Assembly (NCBI GenBank): GCA_958295815.1
Contig: OY282374.1
Location: 2,128,856 to 2,192,855, forward strand
From: Candidatus Poribacteria bacterium
GTDB taxonomy: Bacteria > Poribacteria > WGA-4E > WGA-3G
Reading direction: 5' to 3'
DNA: 64,000 nt
The notes below the pieces were generated by a model. That model was not told where the DNA came from, did no database searches, and saw only the letters and a program-made list of their open reading frames with translations. This document shows positions 1 through 8,409 of the stretch, piece after piece; position 1 is the first letter of the stretch; each line of letters starts with the position of its first letter. Both the position numbers and the translations under genes were made by a program.

Positions 1-107
1 AGGTCTAACGGACCCTCGAATCCCTCTAATTTGACGGAGTACATCGGAGTTGTAGATGCGGTATCGGAATCGTGGCTTTCAGGTGTTTGAATTGTTTCGA
101 TTAACAT
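1..107 (-). CDS. scpA: Segregation and condensation protein A, N-terminal fragment
   Basis: Only the first 35 codons lie inside the window; the gene runs off the left edge. The reading frame starts at the ATG at 107-105 on the minus strand. After about 21 variable residues it reads YSVKLEGFEGPLDL, which closely matches the conserved ScpA (kleisin) N-terminus, usually written Y.VKLE.FEGPLDLLL. ScpA bridges SMC heads with ScpB in chromosome condensation. It lies 89 bp downstream of the site-2 protease on the same strand, a neighbourhood seen in many bacteria. No strong ribosome binding site is visible. The identification rests on a short but distinctive motif. Confidence 0.8.
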   Translation of the reverse strand, partial: MLIETIQTPESHDSDTASTTPMYSVKLEGFEGPLD

Positions 108-196
108 GTATGCTACTTTCAGGATTGTAGGACGTAACTACAAATTTTCCAATTGAAAACGCTCGAGTTGAAATTTAGTATCAAAAAATCTGTTTT

Positions 197-880
197 TCAT
201 CGTAAACCTACGATTGTTGCTATCAAATTGAATGTCCCGTGACTGACATCGCTCAAGAATATGAATACGTAGTTAGGTATGCGGAAAAGACTCGGCAGAA
301 AGATAAGACACATCAGGATTGGCATACCATACGGACTCAGTTTTTCAAATTGACGTGCGGCACTCTCTGGGAGCAAACCTCGGACGACACTGAACCCATC
401 TAACGGAAAGAGGGGAAGCATATTAAACGCAGCGAGAAACACGCTGATAAGTCCCATAAGAACGATTTGTCTATTTATCTCAGCGTGGAGCATGGATTCG
501 CGCGGATCAAAGCCTGTAAATTCTAATACTATCCTAAGTCCCCCCAAAATTACAAAAGTGAGAACAATATTCATGAAGGGGCCAGCCGCTGCAATCAACA
601 TCAAGTCTCGTCTCGGATTCTTGAGATTAAACGGATTGACTGGCACCGGCTTTGCCCAACCAAAAAAGGCACCACCAAAAAGCGTCCCCAGCAGTGGGAG
701 TATGATCGTTCCTATAATGTCAATGTGAACCCCTGGATTCAGCGACATCCGTCCCTGATCCCGTGCTGTCGGGTCGCCCAACATATACGCTGATTTGGCG
801 TGTCCCCATTCGTGGAAGGTTAACAGAATAATGAACTGTGTAACCACAAGAATCGCGGCGAAAGGATCGAAATTAGCCAT
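197..880 (-). CDS. Site-2 protease family (M50) membrane metalloprotease
   Basis: This 227-residue multi-pass membrane protein has the HEWGH zinc motif at residues 23-27 inside the first hydrophobic segment. The third-ligand motif NMLPLFPLDG is at 153-162. Both are typical of the short, PDZ-less group of site-2 proteases. Family members cleave substrates within the membrane, but the substrate here cannot be told from sequence. The start codon overlaps the end of the upstream cca gene by 8 bp, and scpA follows, so the three are probably cotranscribed. The gene appears intact. Confidence 0.93.
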   Translation of the reverse strand: MANFDPFAAILVVTQFIILLTFHEWGHAKSAYMLGDPTARDQGRMSLNPGVHIDIIGTIILPLLGTLFGGAFFGWAKPVPVNPFNLKNPRRDLMLIAAAGPFMNIVLTFVILGGLRIVLEFTGFDPRESMLHAEINRQIVLMGLISVFLAAFNMLPLFPLDGFSVVRGLLPESAARQFEKLSPYGMPILMCLIFLPSLFRIPNYVFIFLSDVSHGTFNLIATIVGLR

Positions 881-2330
881 TATGTATTTTCCGTAAGAGC
901 GAATACGCCTCCTCTTTTTTGCTAATTTTTCCGTCTAATTGTGCGGCAAACAGGTTCCAGAGTTGGGTCTCAAACGCACGACTTGGCTTTTTTCCCAATT
1001 GAATCAAATCATCTCCTGTGATAAAGGGTTGAACCTTCCGCAGAACGAAAACGTAATTTTTTATTTTTTCGTGTTGCCATTTCGCTACTGTTGTATCTAC
1101 AAATCCCAAGGCTAATGCCTCAATGGGATATGGTTTTAGCAATTGATAGATTTCACTCGGTTTCACTGTTACCTGCAACTGTGTGAGTGCTTGTTTTAGT
1201 TCACTATAGGCGGTAAGCGGTGTCTCTACCCGATAGAGATTTCCTTCTCCACATATATAAGTTGTTCCCGCCTGTGTTGAAACGTCGACGTCAACGATGC
1301 ACCATTTTCCATTTTGGTATTCGATTGAGGCGTTCTGTGACACTGGGAACCCGAGTTTTTCAAGGACAGCGTGTGTCACTTTCTCAAGTGAAACGTGATA
1401 TTGTGCCGCTTGTGCCCGACTTACCAATCTGCGAAGTTGATGCGTCAATACAAGCCTGAAACTGAGTGCCTCAATTTGATGTATTGGTGTGTCTGAGCCA
1501 AAAAGTGCCATCCAACGGACGTGTTCAGGTTGGAATTCCTCATCGGCAAAAGACTCTGATGCCCAAGCGATTGCGCGTTGTGCTGTTTGAAAATTAGACG
1601 CAAAATTCGGTGAAATCCTCCACCCCGCGGAGACAGTATCATAGATGTCAAATTCTGCGAGTGCTTCCACAATCTGTGGTGCATTCTCTTCCAAGAGTAT
1701 TCTGTCAATTTCGTTCCGAATCCGTTCCCCACTTAGTTCTGTCAATACAGGGAGCGCATCCCGAATCAAATCGGTATCTGAGTCAGCGATACGAAAACCG
1801 TATCGTCCTGCATACCGGCAAGCGCGGAATATCCGCGTCGGATCGTCCGTAAAGCTGCGTTTGTGTAACACCCGGATGATGCCTTTTTCGAGGTCATCTA
1901 GCCCACCCGTTTTATCAACGATCGTCCCGAAAGCATTGGTATCTAACCGCATCGCTAAAGCGTTGACAGAGAAGTCCCTTCGGTACAGGTCATCCGTGAT
2001 ACTTCCACGCGCTACTATAGGTAACGCTCCAGAGCTTTCATACGTTTCACGACGTGCCGTGACGAAGTCTATTTTGGGTAGTTTAGGGTTCGCGGGCGTG
2101 ACAGTTGCTGTGCCAAATTGTGGGTGCACATGCAATGTTCCATTCCACCGATTTCCCATCGATTCTGCGACTCGGATTGCATTCTCTTCTACAACGATGT
2201 CAATATCGAAGTTCGGTCGTTTGAGCAGAAGGTCTCGGACAAATCCACCGACGAGGTAAGTTCCTTTTCCACCGACTTCGCCGATTTCCCGTAACAGGTT
2301 TAGGATCGGTTCAGGAATATTGGGTATCAT
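873..2330 (-). CDS. cca: CCA tRNA nucleotidyltransferase / poly(A) polymerase family
   Basis: The product (485 residues from this start) belongs to the class II nucleotidyltransferase family that adds CCA to tRNA 3' ends or adenylates RNA. YLVGGFVRDLLL followed by FDIDIVVE gives the G-G-x-V-R-D and catalytic D-x-D signatures near residues 26-45. A nucleotide-recognition region (NALAMRLD, DDPTRIFRACR, YGF) follows. I chose the ATG at 2330; an in-frame TTG at 2360 would add ten residues (MRRFRPTKEK). Neither start has a strong Shine-Dalgarno. Whether it is a CCA-adder or a poly(A) polymerase cannot be settled from sequence alone. It overlaps the site-2 protease gene downstream. Confidence 0.9.
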   Translation of the reverse strand: MIPNIPEPILNLLREIGEVGGKGTYLVGGFVRDLLLKRPNFDIDIVVEENAIRVAESMGNRWNGTLHVHPQFGTATVTPANPKLPKIDFVTARRETYESSGALPIVARGSITDDLYRRDFSVNALAMRLDTNAFGTIVDKTGGLDDLEKGIIRVLHKRSFTDDPTRIFRACRYAGRYGFRIADSDTDLIRDALPVLTELSGERIRNEIDRILLEENAPQIVEALAEFDIYDTVSAGWRISPNFASNFQTAQRAIAWASESFADEEFQPEHVRWMALFGSDTPIHQIEALSFRLVLTHQLRRLVSRAQAAQYHVSLEKVTHAVLEKLGFPVSQNASIEYQNGKWCIVDVDVSTQAGTTYICGEGNLYRVETPLTAYSELKQALTQLQVTVKPSEIYQLLKPYPIEALALGFVDTTVAKWQHEKIKNYVFVLRKVQPFITGDDLIQLGKKPSRAFETQLWNLFAAQLDGKISKKEEAYSLLRKIHNG

Positions 2331-2393
2331 TTTTTCTTTTGTCGGACGGAATCTCCGCAATCTTGTCTGAGCGTCAACTTGTCTTTAGTGCAG

Positions 2394-3074
2394 TTATACG
2401 AACGCTAAGACGCGGGTCGGTGCCCCGGAACTCCGTGCCAATTTTAGTGGTGCGATGACCACATAGAAATGGGTCGGCAACTGACTCAGATTGCAAAGGT
2501 CCTCAACATGTGGGATCCCCGCACCGAGAAAGACGAGGTGCGCAGGCGGTAAACCGTCGTGCAAGGGTGGATGTCCCGCCACCGAGTCGATGCTACACGC
2601 ATCTGTCCCTATAACCTTTATGCCTTTTTCAACGAGCAGTTCAGCGGCATCCTCGCTGAAACCGATCCATTCACGATTGAAGTTATCCTGATAAACGAAT
2701 CTGTCCATCCCCGTTCGCATAAAAACGATACTGTCCTGTGGAATATCACCGTTTTCGGCTATCCAAGCCTTCACATCTTCGGCAGTCACAGCGTCATTTG
2801 GTTTCTTAACCGCGGAAAAGTCCATTAGCACGGCGTTTCCAGTGAGTTTCTCTTTCGGAATTTCAGCGATGGTAGCGCCACCGGGGTACATGAGACAAGG
2901 CGCATCCATGTGAGTGGAATAATGTCCGGACATGTCAATGCGGCTTTCAAAGTAACCATCTTTTTCTAACGTTGCCTGATCGTAGATTTTCGCCGGATCA
3001 ATCGGCAATTCACGTGGGCTATCTTCATCGACCACATAGGATAGATCCAGCACATTTTGAAAGTCAAGGTGCAT
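2394..3074 (-). CDS. Cyclase family protein (kynurenine formamidase-like hydrolase)
   Basis: This 226-residue protein carries the metal-binding motif HYSTHMDAP at residues 51-59 (H51, H55, D57 as probable ligands). That is the H-x-x-T-H-x-D-x-P signature of the cyclase/formamidase superfamily. Near the C-terminus, GTDACSIDS and HPPLHDGL match conserved parts of the family. Members hydrolyse amide or lactone bonds, for example N-formylkynurenine or isatin. No other tryptophan-degradation gene is nearby, so the substrate is unknown. A good minus-strand promoter lies 54 bp upstream. Confidence 0.88.
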   Translation of the reverse strand: MHLDFQNVLDLSYVVDEDSPRELPIDPAKIYDQATLEKDGYFESRIDMSGHYSTHMDAPCLMYPGGATIAEIPKEKLTGNAVLMDFSAVKKPNDAVTAEDVKAWIAENGDIPQDSIVFMRTGMDRFVYQDNFNREWIGFSEDAAELLVEKGIKVIGTDACSIDSVAGHPPLHDGLPPAHLVFLGAGIPHVEDLCNLSQLPTHFYVVIAPLKLARSSGAPTRVLAFV

Positions 3075-3127
3075 TTTATTTTTTTTCCTTCCTACAAACC
3101 TGTTGCCTTTACAAGGCTATGGTACGT

Positions 3128-3156
3128 AGTATATCACATCGCCTTGAAATATTCAA
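3128..3156 (-). promoter_or_regulatory. Sigma-70-type promoter for the cyclase gene
   Basis: On the minus strand a TTGAAT -35 box (3156-3151) is separated by 17 bp from a TATACT -10 box (3133-3128). The transcript would start about 45 nt before the cyclase start codon. Confidence 0.6.
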
Positions 3157-3168
3157 GTGAGTCAGAAA

Positions 3169-3936
3169 TTAGGTGCCGTTAAAATAGTTTAGGACGGTGC
3201 TGTGCAAGACGCCGTTCGTTGCTATGAGAGAAGCAGTATCTCTCGTAACGGGTTGTCCTTGTATGTCCGTCACCTTTCCACCGGCTTCCCGCACGATCAC
3301 GGTTATAGCAGCAATGTCCCAAAAACTAATCGCCGCTTCAACGACAGCGTCTGCTCTCGCAGAAGCCAGCAAGTGATACATGTAGAAATCGCCGAACCCT
3401 CTGGAGCGTGCGGTGTCGTTGATGAGGTTGTAAATGCCGGGAAACGTCCCGTTCTCGACAAACCAATTCAGTCCGCCGTGGCAGATCATTGCTTCGTTGG
3501 TTTGCTCCACATCGGACACCCGGATCGGTTTTCCATTTAAGAAGGCACCGTTTCCTGCCTCCGCATAGAGGAGTTCGTTCAAAAGAGGGGCATTGGAAAC
3601 GCCAAGGATAAGCTCATCGCCTTTCATCAGCGCAATTTGCGTTCCGAAGATCGGGATTTTTCGGATATAATTCTTGGTCGCATCAATCGGGTCGATAATC
3701 CAGACATAAGGAGAATCGCCTTCTTCTATACCATACTCTTCGCCTAAGAAACCGTGGTCGGGAAAAGCCTGTTTAATGGTTTCACGGATGACCTTTTCTG
3801 CGCCTCTATCAGCGAGGGTAACCGGTGTCTCGTCCTCTTTCATTTCGACTTTTATATCGTCGGTGTAGTAAGCGGTGATTATCTCTTCAGCGTTTTTGGC
3901 TGCCTCCAGGGCAACCGTTAAAAATTGACTCGGCAT
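3169..3936 (-). CDS. Inositol monophosphatase family / histidinol-phosphatase-like
   Basis: The 255-residue product shows the three metal-binding signatures of the Mg-dependent sugar/inositol phosphatase family. These are GEEYG at 65-69, WIIDPIDATKNY at 79-90 (normally W-x-I-D-P-I-D-G-T) and FWDIAA near 206. The residue after the second aspartate is Ala rather than the usual Gly. The spacing and the TKNY variant resemble HisN-type histidinol phosphatases (DPIDGTKSF) more than classical SuhB. No histidine-biosynthesis genes are adjacent, so the substrate is unproven. The neighbouring cyclase gene is read in the same direction. Confidence 0.85.
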   Translation of the reverse strand: MPSQFLTVALEAAKNAEEIITAYYTDDIKVEMKEDETPVTLADRGAEKVIRETIKQAFPDHGFLGEEYGIEEGDSPYVWIIDPIDATKNYIRKIPIFGTQIALMKGDELILGVSNAPLLNELLYAEAGNGAFLNGKPIRVSDVEQTNEAMICHGGLNWFVENGTFPGIYNLINDTARSRGFGDFYMYHLLASARADAVVEAAISFWDIAAITVIVREAGGKVTDIQGQPVTRDTASLIATNGVLHSTVLNYFNGT

Positions 3937-3992
3937 ATATGCTCCTATTGTATTATTGAAATTTTATTGTACAACTCGCGTGTCTGTTGTCT

Positions 3993-5804
3993 CTAACGCA
4001 GTGAAATTGCTGGGCAAAAAATCTTTATCCGCTCGCGGTCCCACCACATGCCTTCTGAACGTTTTGTAGCAAGGTCAGTAAAATGATAATCGTAGAGGGT
4101 AGCGCGAACGTAGCGCGGTGGTGCGTCAGGAAATGGATTTTCTGCTAATAACTTTAGCACTTCACTGTTCCCTTGTAACAACGATCCCATGAAGTTGAGG
4201 AACCAGTATGTATTTTGATAGTCCCCTTGAAGTGCAGCGAACCACATCTGCCAATCCAGGCGTGGCTGGTGCGGGGCAACCCATTTTGGGGCGTTTGTGA
4301 GTTCACCTGGTTTCCATCGAAATTGGTAGGTTTTCCACAATATACGGTCATTGCTGCCTTCAACAATGATCTCAGGACGCGATTCCGTCATATCTGCGAA
4401 GAGTCCATAGGTGTTTACGCTCCGAAACGGTGTGATCCACGCGACATCTGGGAGTCCTGCTTCTCTGAAAAGTTGACCGCTGAACCGGATACCACTTAGC
4501 AACAAGAGTAGCGTTGCCACAACCCCTATAAAAGCACGCCTATACCGGCAGGGTGGTTGTTTGAGGAACTGAATGGTCGGCATGAACCGTTTGGAGAGCA
4601 GACCTCTCCATGTCGTATCGTCGATGAGAAGTAAGCATAGGGCAATCGTCAGCAGATTGAAAAAACAGTAGTTCCCTGTCAGGATGATTAACACTTGCAG
4701 CCCGACTAACCCAATACACCCGGCAGTTCGCAAACGTCGAGGTGCAAAAATCAGAAACGGAACGACCAGTTCAACGCCGAACATACCGATGATTGAGATT
4801 TTCTGGAACCATTCGGGTAACTGGTGTACATACCATCCTATTGATGTCGGCAACGGTTGCGTTTCATAATGAAAATTGAGGGCAGTCAGGTTCCGCCACA
4901 CCTCATCACTGGCGAGTTTAACAAAGCCAGATGCAAACATTAGTCGGAACAGGAGCCAGCGTAGGAGCCACAAAAACGCTACAGAAGGTTGAGATGCCCG
5001 TGAAAGCGTATGGCGTATTTGAAGCGGCGCGAAAAAGATTGCCAACAGTCCTGCCTCTAAGAGCAGCACATCCCATTGGAAACTGAGAAACGCTTGCCCT
5101 ATTGACACAAGCGACAGGTAGAATATCCATAGACCGGCTAAAGTGAACGGTGGAAAGAAGCCTGCGATTAAGACTAAAGACAAAACAACACCACCAGCAC
5201 ACAAAAAATGAAGGAAGAAGTCTGATGGATTTAGCCAAAACAGTGTTGGCACGACGTAATAACTTGAAGATCCAGCTTGCTGGTGAACAGCCGTCAAAAA
5301 CTGATCTGCCGGTAGAATTCCATTGCTTCCGACAAGCCCGTGAATCTGCACCCACAGAGAGAGAAAGGCAATGAGATAGATACCACCGAGAGCACGCAGG
5401 AACAGCCAGCGCGAAAAGCAGAGCGTGGTTTTTTCGGTCTGTGTTCCCCACAGCCAACGCGTCATCGCTGAGAAAAACGGACGATGCCGTGCAATAAGGC
5501 GATAGACGGTTTCAGAAACCTTCGCGAATCCTGGGAGATGATAGTAGCACCAGAGGAGAAATCCGTTGTTTAGGGCGCGCAGAACGGCTTCCGCACCGCT
5601 CAGAACTGTGCCGTTTTCAAAAATTAACTGCACTGAGTTTTCAAATGCTGAGAGTGGTATCTCTGGGAATTGCTCGGCTACCTCTTGGTATGGCGCGTAG
5701 TCAATACGGTCACCGGTGACGTGTTGCCATTGGGTAATCCAGTATCGGCAAAAATCGCAGGCACTATCGTAAACAAGGAGCGGTTTGCTGCTTTGTGATT
5801 GCAT
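3993..5804 (-). CDS. DCC thiol-disulfide oxidoreductase domain fused to lipase maturation factor family protein
   Basis: This is a 603-residue fusion. Residues 1-110 form a DCC (DUF393) domain with VYDSACDFCRYW at 11-22, so C16-x-x-C19 is a candidate redox pair. Many transmembrane segments follow. The C-terminal soluble part matches the lipase maturation factor family: VNTYGLFADMT, RPEIIVEGS, WVAPHQPRLDWQMWFAALQ, then ENPFPDAPPRYVRATLYDY. In vertebrates LMF1 is needed for folding of secreted lipases in the ER; the bacterial role is not established. Coupling a thiol-redox domain to such a protein suggests assistance to disulfide folding at the membrane, which is inference. The gene appears complete. 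Confidence 0.85.
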   Translation of the reverse strand: MQSQSSKPLLVYDSACDFCRYWITQWQHVTGDRIDYAPYQEVAEQFPEIPLSAFENSVQLIFENGTVLSGAEAVLRALNNGFLLWCYYHLPGFAKVSETVYRLIARHRPFFSAMTRWLWGTQTEKTTLCFSRWLFLRALGGIYLIAFLSLWVQIHGLVGSNGILPADQFLTAVHQQAGSSSYYVVPTLFWLNPSDFFLHFLCAGGVVLSLVLIAGFFPPFTLAGLWIFYLSLVSIGQAFLSFQWDVLLLEAGLLAIFFAPLQIRHTLSRASQPSVAFLWLLRWLLFRLMFASGFVKLASDEVWRNLTALNFHYETQPLPTSIGWYVHQLPEWFQKISIIGMFGVELVVPFLIFAPRRLRTAGCIGLVGLQVLIILTGNYCFFNLLTIALCLLLIDDTTWRGLLSKRFMPTIQFLKQPPCRYRRAFIGVVATLLLLLSGIRFSGQLFREAGLPDVAWITPFRSVNTYGLFADMTESRPEIIVEGSNDRILWKTYQFRWKPGELTNAPKWVAPHQPRLDWQMWFAALQGDYQNTYWFLNFMGSLLQGNSEVLKLLAENPFPDAPPRYVRATLYDYHFTDLATKRSEGMWWDRERIKIFCPAISLR

Positions 5805-5918
5805 CAGAAATCGCGACGAAATTTGCCTTATCCTTTACACGCTTGTACCAGCATAAGTGGAAGATTACCCCGAACAAGTTCGGGCATCCAGACATAACTT
5901 ATAAGCGTAGGTGAAAAA

Positions 5919-7148
5919 TTAACCCCATGCCTGATGGATTTTAGCGATTGCCTCTATGATCTGGTCCATGTCGCTTTCTGAACCGAGAAGGAGGTTCTGG
6001 AATAGCCAGACGCTCTGTTCACAGACCGATGCCGCGTTTGGAGACGGCAGTGATCGAATGAGATGCGGATATTTTTCCGCTACATATGCCATTCCGGGTT
6101 CCTCTGAAAGTGGAGAACGATAACCGATAGAACACGGGATGCCTTCAGCAGATAGGGCATCAACGAACGCTTGTCGGGACTTACCACCGAATCCTTCGGG
6201 GTTGTATTTCAAGCAGTAGAGATGGTACCCGTGTTTGGTAACCCACGGCGCAAGTTTTGGCGGAGTAATGCCATCAATTGCGTCCAAAGCGTTGGAGAGG
6301 TAAGTGGCATTTCGGTTGCGGAGATCGGTTTGCGTCTCTAAGAGTTCCAATCGCACCAGTAGTATCGCTGCGAGGTATTCTGATGGACGATAGTTCCATC
6401 CGAGTCGTGGATATTCCCATCTCGCACCACCCGGAGCACGTCCCACGTTCATAAAGGCGCAGACCCGGTCGTGGATGTCTTTGTCGTTTGTGGTAACCAT
6501 GCCACCTTCACCGGAGGTCAGGTTTTTCGACGCTTGGAAACTGAACGCACCGACATCGCTGAGGGCACCGACCTTTTTCGTCTGGTATTCTGCGGCGTGT
6601 GCTTGTGCGCAATCCTCGATGATCGCAAGTTGATGGCGTCGGGCAATTTCTTGTAGCGCACCCATATCTGCTGGATGACCGCCGAGGTGTACGGGCAAAA
6701 TCGCGCGTGTTTCTGGACCAATCGCCGCTTCCACCGCCTCTGGGTCGATCGTAAACGTTTCTGGCGAAATGTCTACGAACACAACAGTACATCGGCGTTC
6801 TAATACCGCGCTTGCTGTTGCCACGAACGTATAGTTCGGTACGATGACCTCACCACCATCGCTGAATCCGTCAAGATCGAGGGCACCCGCTAAGGCTGCA
6901 CTGATTGAATCGGTGCCGTGTGGCATAAATAGGGCGTAGTTTGTCCCAGAATACTGAGCATATTGCTCACCAAGACGTTTGATCATTGTGCCGCCAGAGC
7001 CTTCATTCCCACTCAGATATACTTGCTTAAGCAACGGCTCAATTTTCGATTCCCACTCCTCAGAGGTAGTTTGGGGCCATGATATCCAAGGATCGGTTTC
7101 TGTGTTACGGACAGGTTTGCCGCCTGAAATTGCTAATGGGTTGGACAT
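5919..7148 (-). CDS. DegT/DnrJ/EryC1/StrS family PLP aminotransferase
   Basis: The product of 409 residues is a fold-type I PLP enzyme. Hallmarks are IIEDCAQAHAAEY (the aspartate contacting the PLP pyridine) and SFQASKNLTSGEGGMV, with the Schiff-base lysine at about residue 208. NVGRAPGG and GWNYRPSEYLAAI are later family motifs. Such enzymes transfer an amino group to keto-sugars or act as scyllo-inosose aminotransferases. No nucleotide-sugar genes are adjacent, so the substrate is open. AGGAAATTTTT before the ATG provides a ribosome binding site. It diverges from the Cache-like lipoprotein gene. Confidence 0.92.
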   Translation of the reverse strand: MSNPLAISGGKPVRNTETDPWISWPQTTSEEWESKIEPLLKQVYLSGNEGSGGTMIKRLGEQYAQYSGTNYALFMPHGTDSISAALAGALDLDGFSDGGEVIVPNYTFVATASAVLERRCTVVFVDISPETFTIDPEAVEAAIGPETRAILPVHLGGHPADMGALQEIARRHQLAIIEDCAQAHAAEYQTKKVGALSDVGAFSFQASKNLTSGEGGMVTTNDKDIHDRVCAFMNVGRAPGGARWEYPRLGWNYRPSEYLAAILLVRLELLETQTDLRNRNATYLSNALDAIDGITPPKLAPWVTKHGYHLYCLKYNPEGFGGKSRQAFVDALSAEGIPCSIGYRSPLSEEPGMAYVAEKYPHLIRSLPSPNAASVCEQSVWLFQNLLLGSESDMDQIIEAIAKIHQAWG

Positions 7149-7233
7149 AAAAATTTCCTAAAGAAGATGAGTTGTATTTCTAATGTTTAGCGTAACCTAT
7201 CGTAGGAAAAATAGCAAGGAAAAATTGGTTCAT

Positions 7234-7262
7234 TTGACAACCGCATGATTGGTGGATATAAT
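7234..7262 (+). promoter_or_regulatory. Consensus sigma-70 promoter for the Cache-like lipoprotein
   Basis: A perfect TTGACA (7234-7239) is followed after 17 bp by a perfect TATAAT (7257-7262). The expected transcript start is near 7269, leaving a leader of about 70 nt before the TTG start at 7340. Confidence 0.8.
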
Positions 7263-7339
7263 TATATGTTAGGGTGGCACGTAATTTTCATCTCTAAGCC
7301 ACCGGAGTAAAATTCAATTAATAGAATAGGAGTCAAAAA

Positions 7340-8335
7340 TTGAGAAATTTTTTGTTTATACTGCTTATCGTAGGGTTCGCAGCAATTTCCATCACTGGAT
7401 GTGATAGAGCCATGAGGAAGCCGATGGTGGAATCCATGACAATGACTGAAATGCCTACGGCGGATGATCCCGATGCATTTGCAGTTGCGCTCGTACAAGC
7501 GGCGGTTGATCTTCACAAGACGGAAGGTAACGAGGCAACAGCTGCTCACTACAATGATCCCGCGACCATTGATGGACAGTGGTATGTCTTCATCACTGAT
7601 GAAAATGATATCTTTGTCGCACATCCAGCCACCCCGGCTTTGGTCGGCAAGGATCTTAAGGATGTTATGGGTATTGATGGATCCATGCTCGGTGTAGATA
7701 TTGCCAAGGCGACCGATGCAGGACGCTGGATCGAGTACTTGTGGCCCAATCCAGAAAATAATAAATTAGAACAGAAACGCACATGGACTATCCGTCACGA
7801 CGGTTATCTCTTCGCTGCTGGATATTATGTGTCATGGGCTCCAAATCCTGCCACGCTAACACTTGCCTCCAAGGACGATCCGGTGGCATATACGCACGAC
7901 CTCGTTCTACAAGCAATTGCCGGTTATGAATTTGCGGGAATCGAGGCAACGGCTGCTCACTACAACGATCCTGCGAGCATTGACGGACAGTGGTATGTCT
8001 TCATCACTGGTGAAAACGATTCCTTCGTCGCGCACGCACCGATGCCTGCCTTATTAGGAACAGATCTTAAGGATGTTGTAGGTTCTGATGGATACATGCT
8101 CGGTATAGAAATCGCCAAGGCAACAGAAATAGGACTCTGGGTTGAGTACTTGTGGCCCAATCCCGTAACAGGTGAAGATGCGCGTAAGCGCACGTGGGCA
8201 ATCCGTCACGACGGTTATCTCTTTGGCACTGGGTACTATGAACCGGCAGAGGTAACTGAACCGGTAATGGGAGACGCTGCTCCAGATGCAGACGATGCAA
8301 TGGAAGCAGCAGACACTACACCCGAAGCAAATTAG
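7340..8335 (+). CDS. Lipoprotein with two tandem Cache-like domains
   Basis: Translation appears to begin at TTG 7340, supported by AGGAG seven bases upstream. The 331-residue product starts with a lipoprotein signal peptide ending in ISITGC (C21). Two repeats of about 99 residues follow (65-163 and 202-300) and match at 72 of 99 positions by my count. Each contains DGQWYVFIT, DLKDV, EYLWPNP, KRTW and IRHDGYLF. The W-x-F-I-T, 'H-x-D-G-Y-L-F-x-x-G-Y-Y' pattern resembles single Cache (small-molecule-binding) domains, but no kinase, cyclase or chemotaxis output domain is attached. The C-terminal tail is acidic and low-complexity. It probably sits at the cell surface or in the periplasm as a ligand binder. 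The Cache assignment is by pattern. Confidence 0.75.
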   Translation: MRNFLFILLIVGFAAISITGCDRAMRKPMVESMTMTEMPTADDPDAFAVALVQAAVDLHKTEGNEATAAHYNDPATIDGQWYVFITDENDIFVAHPATPALVGKDLKDVMGIDGSMLGVDIAKATDAGRWIEYLWPNPENNKLEQKRTWTIRHDGYLFAAGYYVSWAPNPATLTLASKDDPVAYTHDLVLQAIAGYEFAGIEATAAHYNDPASIDGQWYVFITGENDSFVAHAPMPALLGTDLKDVVGSDGYMLGIEIAKATEIGLWVEYLWPNPVTGEDARKRTWAIRHDGYLFGTGYYEPAEVTEPVMGDAAPDADDAMEAADTTPEAN

Positions 8336-8381
8336 ATTGAACTATCCTGGGGTCTGTACCTCAGAATAAGTTTAGAAACAA

Positions 8382-8409
8382 AATGGCGAGGTCTCTTGAC
8401 CTCGCCATT
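8382..8409. terminator. Bidirectional hairpin terminator
   Basis: A perfect 12-bp stem (AATGGCGAGGTC with GACCTCGCCATT) and a TCTT loop fill the gap between two convergent genes. There is no long T run on either side, so efficiency is uncertain. Confidence 0.7.

Noticed and set aside
1645..2259. A 204-codon plus-strand frame opposite cca
   Set aside because: It lies wholly antisense to a well-supported gene, has no recognisable domain or ribosome binding site, and its composition follows from the cca codons.
4918..5457. A 179-codon minus-strand frame inside the LMF gene
   Set aside because: It is an out-of-frame shadow on the same strand as the LMF protein, without a start signal or domain.
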